A stretch of 18,528 bases of DNA. Source: an uncultured Collinsella sp. (GTDB taxonomy: Bacteria > Actinomycetota > Coriobacteriia > Coriobacteriales > Coriobacteriaceae). The position numbers and the translations under genes were made by a program. The stretch spans positions 1-18,528 of the forward strand of contig URHQ01000043.1 in NCBI GenBank assembly GCA_900547655.1, read 5' to 3'. This document shows positions 13,764 to 18,528 of this stretch, piece after piece. Position 1 is the first letter of the stretch. Each line of letters opens with the position of its first letter. The notes beneath the pieces are model-generated. The model did not search any database and was not told the origin of the DNA. It saw nothing but the letters and a program-made list of their open reading frames with translations.

Positions 13764-13848
13764 AAATTGAACTTTCGAATGAAGCGCCGCGTTATACTGC
13801 TTGCTAAATTGAACCATGGTTCAATTCGTGTTCTATAAATTGAACTTT
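13764..13848 (+). promoter_or_regulatory. Operator cluster and promoter of the XRE-AlaA gene
   Basis: AATTGAACCATGGTTCAATT at 13807-13826 is a perfect 20-bp palindrome of the half-site AATTGAAC. The same half-site recurs as the 12-base direct repeat AAATTGAACTTT at 13764-13775 and 13837-13848. TATACT at 13793-13798 is the likely -10, placing the palindrome over the transcription start; a clear -35 is not visible (TTGAAC lies 20 bases upstream, within the first copy). The layout suggests repression by a dimeric helix-turn-helix protein, most simply the XRE domain encoded downstream. Binding is inferred. Confidence 0.65.
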
Positions 13849-13866
13849 GCCAGCAAGGAGGTTCTA

Positions 13867-15387
13867 GTGGCCCAAGAGACGTTTAGCGATCGCCTGCGAC
13901 AGGCTATGTCCGATCGCGACGTTCGCCAGTCGGACGTGATCCGCGCATCGGAGATGCTCGGCAAAAAACTCGGCAAGAGTCAGATGAGCCAATATGTGAG
14001 CGGCAAGACGATCCCGCGGCGCGATGTGGCTGAGCTGCTCGCCCGTATTTTGGAGGTCGATGTTACCTGGCTGCTTGCCGGCGACGCCGATCAAGGCGAG
14101 GCATCATCACCCCGCAACGATTCCAAGCCCGAACCCCATCCCTTAGCTCAAATTGCAAGGAGCACCACCATGCGTACTTTTTCTAAATCCACCAAGCTCG
14201 ATAACGTCCTGTATGACGTGCGCGGTCCCGTCGTCGACGAGGCCGCCCGTATGGAGGACGAGGGCGAGCGCATCCTCAAGCTCAATATCGGCAACCCGGC
14301 GCCCTTCGGTTTCCGCACGCCCGATGAGGTCATCAAGGACATGCGCCAGCAGCTGCCCGACTGCGAAGGCTATTCCAACTCGCGCGGCCTGTTCTCTGCG
14401 CGCAAGGCGATTATGCAGTACTCGCAGATCAAGGGCCTGCCCAATGTTCAGATGGAGCACATCTACACGGGCAACGGCGTGTCCGAACTCATTCAGCTTT
14501 CGATGAACGCGCTGCTCGACAATGGCGACGAGATTCTGATCCCCAGCCCCGACTACCCGCTGTGGACGGCGTGCGCGACCCTTGCCGGCGGTCATCCCGT
14601 ACATTATCTGTGTGATGAGCAAGCGGATTGGTATCCCGACTTGGAGGATATGGAGTCCAAGATTACGAGCGCGACCAAAGCTCTCGTCATCATCAACCCC
14701 AACAACCCCACGGGTTCCGTCTATCCGCGCGAGGTGCTCGAGGGCATCGTCGAGGTTGCACGTAGGCATCAGCTGATGATCTTTGCCGATGAGATCTACG
14801 ACCGCCTGTGCATGGACGGCTACGAGCACGTCTCGATTGCCTCGCTCGCCCCCGACCTGCCCTGCGTCACCTTTAGCGGCCTTTCCAAGTCGCACATGAT
14901 CGCGGGCTATCGTATTGGCTGGATGGTGCTTTCGGGCAACCAGCGCTGCATGAGCGACTTCATCATGGGCGTCAACATGCTCTCGAACATGCGCCTGTGC
15001 TCCAACGTGCCGGCTCAGTCGATCGTTCAGACGGCACTCGGTGGCCATCAGTCGGTCAACGACTACATCCGTCCCGGCGGCCGTGTCTACGAGCAGCGCA
15101 ACTTTGTGTATGAGGCGCTCAACAAGATCGACGGCATCTCGGTGGTCAAGCCGCGTGCGGCGTTCTACATCTTCCCCAAGATGGATGTTAAAAAGTTCAA
15201 CATCACCGATGACGAGCAGTTCGCCCTTGACCTGCTGCACGAGAAGAAGATCCTGATCACGCGTGGCGGCGGCTTCAACTGGGCTGAGCCCGACCACTTC
15301 CGTATCGTGTACCTGCCGCGCATGGAAGTGCTCAAAGAGTCGCTCGAAGACCTCGCCGATTTCTTTGACCATTACCGTCAGTCGTAG
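13867..15387 (+). CDS. alaA: XRE helix-turn-helix / AlaA-type aminotransferase fusion
   Basis: A 506-residue protein with two parts. Residues 1-75 form an XRE/Cro-like DNA-binding domain (FSDRLRQAMSDRDVRQSDVIRAS, KSQMSQYVSGKTIPRRDVAELLARILEVDVTWLLAG). A polar linker spans about 76-101. Residues 102-506 are a full-length PLP-dependent class I aminotransferase very like E. coli AlaA (glutamate-pyruvate aminotransferase, also 405 residues as I recall), with NVLYDVRGPV, LNIGNPAPFGF, GNGVSELI, PSPDYPLW, INPNNPTG, FADEIYD, the PLP lysine in SGLSKSH (341, or 240 in the enzyme part) and FRIV near the end with the substrate-binding Arg. The start is GTG at 13867, five bases after AAGGAGG. A second strong ribosome site precedes Met102. 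It probably makes alanine from pyruvate and represses its own promoter; regulation is inferred. MocR regulators have a similar logic but use a GntR domain. Confidence 0.9.
   Translation: MAQETFSDRLRQAMSDRDVRQSDVIRASEMLGKKLGKSQMSQYVSGKTIPRRDVAELLARILEVDVTWLLAGDADQGEASSPRNDSKPEPHPLAQIARSTTMRTFSKSTKLDNVLYDVRGPVVDEAARMEDEGERILKLNIGNPAPFGFRTPDEVIKDMRQQLPDCEGYSNSRGLFSARKAIMQYSQIKGLPNVQMEHIYTGNGVSELIQLSMNALLDNGDEILIPSPDYPLWTACATLAGGHPVHYLCDEQADWYPDLEDMESKITSATKALVIINPNNPTGSVYPREVLEGIVEVARRHQLMIFADEIYDRLCMDGYEHVSIASLAPDLPCVTFSGLSKSHMIAGYRIGWMVLSGNQRCMSDFIMGVNMLSNMRLCSNVPAQSIVQTALGGHQSVNDYIRPGGRVYEQRNFVYEALNKIDGISVVKPRAAFYIFPKMDVKKFNITDDEQFALDLLHEKKILITRGGGFNWAEPDHFRIVYLPRMEVLKESLEDLADFFDHYRQS
14157..14172 (+). 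promoter_or_regulatory. Internal ribosome site and ATG for free AlaA
   Basis: AAGGAG, seven bases, ATG, in frame inside the fusion gene. Translation from here gives exactly the 405-residue aminotransferase, beginning MRTFSKSTKLDNVLYD, which aligns with the natural N-terminus of AlaA. Either an independent second product or a relic of the gene before the fusion. Confidence 0.6.
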
Positions 15388-15410
15388 GGGATAGAAACTC
15401 CGCACTATGA

Positions 15411-15449
15411 AAAGCTCCCTGCAGTTGTTTTGCTGCAGGGAGCTTTCTT
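15411..15449. terminator. Bidirectional terminator between XRE-alaA and the second deformylase-like gene
   Basis: AAAGCTCCCTGCAG and CTGCAGGGAGCTTT pair over 14 perfect bases around an 8-base T-rich loop. The stem ends in AAA/TTT, with TTTCTT on the plus side and TTTTCAT on the minus side. Confidence 0.88.
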
Positions 15450-15461
15450 GAATCGGCGGAA

Positions 15462-15872
15462 CTAAATAACGATTCCGCAGCAATGGTCGATTTCGTGCTG
15501 GATGATTTCGGCGGTGTAGCCCGAGAAGTTTTTGATGCGGTGGACGAAGTTCTCGTCCAAATACTCCACCTTAATGCGGCGATAGCGGGTACAGGGACGC
15601 TCGCCGATCAGCGAGAGACATCCTTCGCTCGTCTGATAGGCATTGACCTGCTCAAGAATTTGAGGGTTGTACATCAGGAGCGTCCTGTTGCCGTCCTTTA
15701 CGCAGATGATGCGTTTGCGCACGCCGATCATGTTGGCGGCGAGGCCCACGCACTCGTGCTCATGCTCGTGGAGTGTATCCAGGAGATCCTGCCCGGTCAC
15801 GGCATCGTCGGGTCCCGCGTCTTCGGAAGGCAGGCGCAAAAAGAACTCGGATTTCATGATGGGCTTAATCAT
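15462..15872 (-). CDS. Short peptide-deformylase-like protein
   Basis: A 136-residue protein of the peptide deformylase family. Motif II EGCLS (83-87) and motif III HEIDH (126-130) are complete, giving the metal ligands Cys and two His and the catalytic Glu127. Motif I reads GLAANMIG (43-50), with Met48 where classical Def has Gln, a residue that stabilises the reaction intermediate. Short forms with AANMIG occur in other gut bacteria as I recall, so this may be a defined subfamily with changed or weak activity. GAGGAG six bases before the ATG fixes the start. It is divergent from an MFS exporter gene and shares a terminator with XRE-alaA. It is unlikely to be the only deformylase in the cell; a standard def is expected elsewhere in the genome. 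Confidence 0.88.
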   Translation of the reverse strand: MIKPIMKSEFFLRLPSEDAGPDDAVTGQDLLDTLHEHEHECVGLAANMIGVRKRIICVKDGNRTLLMYNPQILEQVNAYQTSEGCLSLIGERPCTRYRRIKVEYLDENFVHRIKNFSGYTAEIIQHEIDHCCGIVI

Positions 15873-15944
15873 GGCGGGCTCCTCATGTCTTATGCTTTCG
15901 TGGACTTTTAATAATAGCGCGGAAGGAAAGCTGCACGTCCGCGT

Positions 15945-16077
15945 TACAATCTTTCAACGTTGGACCATGTTGCCAGATTTGTCGTGTACGGCGTCTGGCG
16001 TAAGTCTAGGGCTCATTTTTCGCCCTGGACTGTTCCTCTGGGGCGATGCGACTGTCGTTCCAAGAGGAAGGAAATGC
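15945..16077 (+). promoter_or_regulatory. Structured leader of the MFS exporter gene
   Basis: TACAAT at 15945-15950 is a possible -10 (no good -35). Downstream are two hairpins: GCCAGA/TCTGGC (15972-15977 with 15994-15999) and GTCTAGGGC/GCCCTGGAC around a T-rich loop (16004-16030, one wobble). The T-run is inside the loop, so this is not an ordinary terminator. The ribosome site AAGAGGAAGGAA follows. No known riboswitch was recognised. Confidence 0.3.
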
Positions 16078-17493
16078 ATGGGGAGCAAATCTCAGCAACA
16101 AGTTCAAGCAACGCCATCGGCCACTGCGGTGATTCTCATCGTTATGTATATTGCAGCCTTTGTTGCCGCGTTTAACGAGAACATCATTAACGTGGCGTTG
16201 CACGACATTATGGCAGCCTTTTCGGTGAGTGCCACCACGGCGCAGTGGCTCGTCTCGGGCTACATGATCGTGACGTCGATCTTTACGGCCATCATGGCCT
16301 TCCTGTCCGGCCGTTTCTCGACGCGCAAGCTGCTGTTTTTCGCATGCGGATGCATGGTCGCCGGCGAAGTCCTGTGTCTGATCGCTCCGTCGTTTAGCGT
16401 TTTGCTGCCAAGTCGTATTTTGCAGGCTGCGGGATCGGGCATCTTGTTTCCGCTCATGATGAACGTGGTGCTGTCTTGCGCCCCGCGCGAGAAGCTCGGT
16501 CTGTATCTGAGCCTGGGCGGTGCCTGCATTACGCTAGGGCCGGCGTTTGGACCCGTAATCAGCGGTCTTATGTGCACGTTGTTTGGCTGGAGGGCGGTGT
16601 TCGTAGTGCCGCTGGTGGGCGGCATTGTGGTCGCTGCGGCGGGCGTTAAGCTTGTTCAGAATGTCGGAGAGCGCTCGAGCACCACGCTTGATATTCTGTC
16701 GGTTGTTTTGCTCGCCGCTGGCATTACGGCATTTGTGTATTCCGTAGGCGAGTTCTCGACCAATCTGATTGCCGGCATCGTGACGCTTATCGCCGCCATT
16801 GTGCTGCTCGGCCTGTTTGCGGTCCGTCAGCTCAGGCTCGAGCATCCAGTGCTTAACGTGCGTCCCATGGCGAGCGTTCGTTTTTGGCCTGCGTGTTTGC
16901 TTGTGGTGGTGTCGATGATGACAACGTTCTCGATGAGCGTTTTGTTGCCGCTCTATTTTGAGGGCGCATACGGCATGACCGCACTTGTTGCGGGCTTGCT
17001 CATTTTGCCGGCGATTGCCTGCAACGCCGTGACCTCGATTGTGGGCGGACGCGTGATGGATGCTCGCGGCGCATGGCCGCTGCTGCCGGTCGGCTTTGCC
17101 CTGATTGCCGTGGGGCAGATTGCAATCTCGATGACGGCGGCAAGCATGAATATCGGCGTCGTCGTGGCGCTGAACGTTGTGGTGTATGCCGGAGTCGGTT
17201 TGGTGCTGAGCCCCTCGCAAACGGCCGGCTTGGAGACACTGCCTGCCGCTGAGCACCCTCACGGAACGGCATTGCTCAACACGTGGAACATGATTGCCGC
17301 ATCGTTTGGCCCGTCACTGTTTATCGGCCTGCTCTCGAGTTCTGCTGCGACTGCCGGCGCGGCTGGCGCTGCGACCGACGTTGCCCAGGCGATTGGATTT
17401 GCAGCTGCCGTGCGTGTGGCGGCTGTAATTGCCGTGGTCGGGTTCGTGGCGTCGCTGGTGTACGCTCGTCGCGAGTCGCACATGTCGCATTAA
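16078..17493 (+). CDS. MFS transporter, DHA2 (EmrB/QacA-like) drug exporter
   Basis: A 471-residue inner-membrane major facilitator protein. The first segments carry the DHA2 signature, NENIINVALHDIMAAFSVSATTAQWLVSGYMI (usual form NVALP..QW..TAY), then FLSGRFSTRKLLFFACGC (loop 2-3 motif A) and PSRILQAAGSGILFPLMMNVV (motif B with its Arg). About 12-14 hydrophobic segments follow, with LGPAFGPVISG as motif C, typical of drug/proton antiporters. Start at 16078 after an AAGAGGAAGGAA stretch; the longer upstream frame overlaps the divergent deformylase-like gene and is rejected. Substrate unknown. A regulator gene is not adjacent, so control may act through the structured leader. Length is at the short end for 14-segment DHA2 proteins. 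Confidence 0.9.
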   Translation: MGSKSQQQVQATPSATAVILIVMYIAAFVAAFNENIINVALHDIMAAFSVSATTAQWLVSGYMIVTSIFTAIMAFLSGRFSTRKLLFFACGCMVAGEVLCLIAPSFSVLLPSRILQAAGSGILFPLMMNVVLSCAPREKLGLYLSLGGACITLGPAFGPVISGLMCTLFGWRAVFVVPLVGGIVVAAAGVKLVQNVGERSSTTLDILSVVLLAAGITAFVYSVGEFSTNLIAGIVTLIAAIVLLGLFAVRQLRLEHPVLNVRPMASVRFWPACLLVVVSMMTTFSMSVLLPLYFEGAYGMTALVAGLLILPAIACNAVTSIVGGRVMDARGAWPLLPVGFALIAVGQIAISMTAASMNIGVVVALNVVVYAGVGLVLSPSQTAGLETLPAAEHPHGTALLNTWNMIAASFGPSLFIGLLSSSAATAGAAGAATDVAQAIGFAAAVRVAAVIAVVGFVASLVYARRESHMSH

Positions 17494-17528
17494 TGTGTGC
17501 ACATAGATTCTGCAGCTAGATTGGATGG

Positions 17529-17554
17529 CGACACCATAAACTAATGGTCGTTTT
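17529..17554 (+). terminator. Weak intrinsic terminator after the MFS gene
   Basis: CGA-CA-CCAT, loop AAACTA, ATGG-TCG, then TTTT. A two-base bulge makes the stem modest. Confidence 0.4.
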
Positions 17555-17597
17555 GCCGAGAGGCATGAATGTTTAAAGCGCAAAGAGTGCGCGACGG

Positions 17598-17613
17598 GCC
17601 CCGCGAATGGGGC
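17598..17613 (+). promoter_or_regulatory. GC-rich hairpin in the leader of the RGG protein gene
   Basis: GCCCC-GCGAAT-GGGGC, 32 bases before the start codon. GGGC at 17596-17599 could alternatively pair with GCCC near 17620, so the leader may switch between two folds. Function unknown. Confidence 0.3.
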
Positions 17614-17645
17614 GATGATGCCCGAGAGGGCCAAGAAGGAGTCTC

Positions 17646-18489
17646 ATGTCTGAGAACGAAGAGATCATGAACGAGACCGAGAACGAGACCATGGCTGCTG
17701 AGGTTGAGGCAGTCGAGACCGTGGAGACCGAAGCTGCCGAGGTTGAGGCTGCTGACGAGGTTTCCGCCGAGGAGGAGGCCGAGGTTGTCGAGGCCGCCGT
17801 TGATTACGATGACGAAGAGCTGATGGACAAGATGCAGAAGGCCGCCCGCCTGCTGCGTAGCCGTCGCTTTGCTATTTCCAAGGAGGAGGAGGCCAAGGCC
17901 GAGCGCATGGCGAACATCGAGCGCGCCATCAAGCTTCTTGACCTCAAGCCTAAGATGGAGCAGAAGGAAATGTCCGACCTGCTGGGCATGCGCCTTCGTG
18001 AGCTCGACGGCCTGATGGCCGAGGCCGAGGCTGCCGATCTGGTCGGCCGCATCGACGACGCCGAGGGCGATATGCGCAAGATCGTCGTCTTCGCTGCCGA
18101 GGATGCCGCTGAGGGCCTGGTCGAGCTTGCCAACAAGAAGGAGAAGCTCCTGCCCGAGCTTTCTTATGAGGAGGCCACCGAGCTGATGGCCGCTCTCGAT
18201 AAGGTTATCGCTCCGCTCGTCGCCATGGGCCTGGACGAGGACCGCGGTCCTCGTGGCGGCCGTGACGACCGCGGCGGCCGCGGCGGCGACCGTGGCGGTC
18301 GCGGCGGCTTTGGCGACCGTGGCGGCCGTGGCGGCGATCGTGGCGGTCGCGGTGGCGATCGCGGCGGCCGTGGCGGCTTTGGTGACCGTGGCGGCGACCG
18401 TGGCGGTCGCGGCGGCTTCGGCGGCAACCGTGGTGGCTATGGCGACCGCGGCGGCAACCGTGGCGGCTTTGGCGGCAACCGCGGTAACG
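17646..18489 (+). CDS. Acidic / winged-helix / RGG-repeat protein (3' end missing)
   Basis: 281 residues are visible, then the true sequence stops at adapter DNA. Residues 1-58 are highly acidic and probably disordered (repeated ENET, VEAVETVE, AEEEAE). Residues 85-137 look like a MarR-type winged helix (IERAIKLLDLKPKMEQKEMSDLLGM, LDGLMAEAEAADLVGRID), followed by a helical stretch to about 195. From 200 on it is an Arg-Gly-Gly tract with Asp, Asn, Phe and Tyr interruptions (DRGGRGG units, GGFGDRGG). RGG tracts usually bind RNA or drive condensates. AAGGAG four bases upstream fixes the ATG. A role in nucleic-acid binding is likely but the precise job is unknown. The gene is cut by the end of the assembly, not by a biological truncation. 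Confidence 0.85.
18240..18489 (+). repeat. Degenerate tandem repeat encoding the RGG tract
   Basis: CGTGGCGGC/CGCGGCGGC-type units repeated at 9, 12 and 21 base spacings, encoding RGG, DRGG and RGGFG. Low complexity and GC-rich; probably the reason the assembly ends here. Confidence 0.8.
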
Positions 18490-18528
18490 CTGTCTCTTAT
18501 ACACATCTCCGAGCCCACGAGACCGGAG
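18490..18528. other. Nextera sequencing adapter at the contig end (artefact)
   Basis: CTGTCTCTTATACACATCT (18490-18508) is the Tn5 mosaic end, followed by CCGAGCCCACGAGAC (18509-18523), the read-2 Nextera arm, and CGGAG, which would be the start of an i7 index. This is library DNA, not genome. Any protein reading ...SYTHLRAHET here on the plus strand, or MGSEMCIRD on the minus strand, is adapter-derived. Confidence 0.98.

Noticed and set aside
14143..15483. 446-codon minus-strand frame opposite XRE-alaA
   Set aside because: Antisense shadow of a strongly conserved enzyme; no ribosome site or domain.
15667..16077. Extension of the MFS protein by 137 residues
   Set aside because: It would overlap the divergent deformylase-like gene and the leader hairpins; the ATG at 16078 has a ribosome site and begins just before the first membrane segment.
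17541..18518. 325-codon minus-strand frame rich in Ala, Thr and Val
   Set aside because: Starts inside the sequencing adapter and reads the RGG repeat backwards; an artefact.

Overview
The window looks like chromosomal DNA of a GC-rich gut actinobacterium of the Coriobacteriia, most likely Collinsella or a close relative. This is inferred from high GC with strong AAGGAGG-type ribosome sites, frequent GTG starts, a bile salt hydrolase, short peptide-deformylase-like proteins and the overall gene mix. I could not run a search to confirm it. The sequence ends in an Illumina Nextera adapter (18490-18528), so it is the end of an assembled contig. There is no phage, IS element, CRISPR array, rRNA or tRNA that I can support.

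Layout. 1-2007, minus strand: a thiamine salvage operon behind a TPP riboswitch and terminator: thiM, a thiamine-binding protein, thiE (running off the left edge). 2073-3888, plus: a Cof-type HAD phosphatase and a LysR regulator, 10 bp apart. 4044-5177, plus: a short B12-independent methionine-synthase-like protein behind a strong dyad (TATAG-N7-CTATA core). 5178-5411: no full gene, but a 17-codon reading frame that may be the stump of a deleted gene, then a bidirectional terminator. 5412-6077, minus: an esterase. 6215-7525, minus: a purine permease. 7719-8138, plus: a peptide-deformylase-like protein without its catalytic Glu, ending inside a 109-bp imperfect inverted repeat. 8383-9348, plus: bile salt hydrolase. 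9428-11659, minus: Kup potassium transporter. 11817-12728, minus: an EamA exporter, divergent from a LysR regulator (12847-13704). 13867-15387, plus: an XRE DNA-binding domain fused to a complete AlaA-type aminotransferase. 15462-15872, minus: a second deformylase-like protein. 16078-17493, plus: a DHA2-type MFS exporter. 17646-18489, plus: an acidic / winged-helix / RGG-repeat protein cut off by the adapter.

How the parts work together. The thi genes form one TPP-sensing unit that recycles the thiazole and pyrimidine halves of thiamine. The first LysR gene and the methionine-synthase-like gene are probably regulator and target. The second LysR probably controls the divergent EamA exporter. 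Most convergent gene pairs share strong hairpin terminators.

The most unusual item is the XRE-AlaA gene. Its enzyme part begins exactly at an internal ATG with its own strong ribosome site, so one gene may make both a DNA-binding aminotransferase and the free enzyme. Its promoter carries a perfect 20-bp palindrome and further copies of the same half-site, which suggests autoregulation. Second is the pair of deformylase-like proteins, each lacking a different active-site residue.
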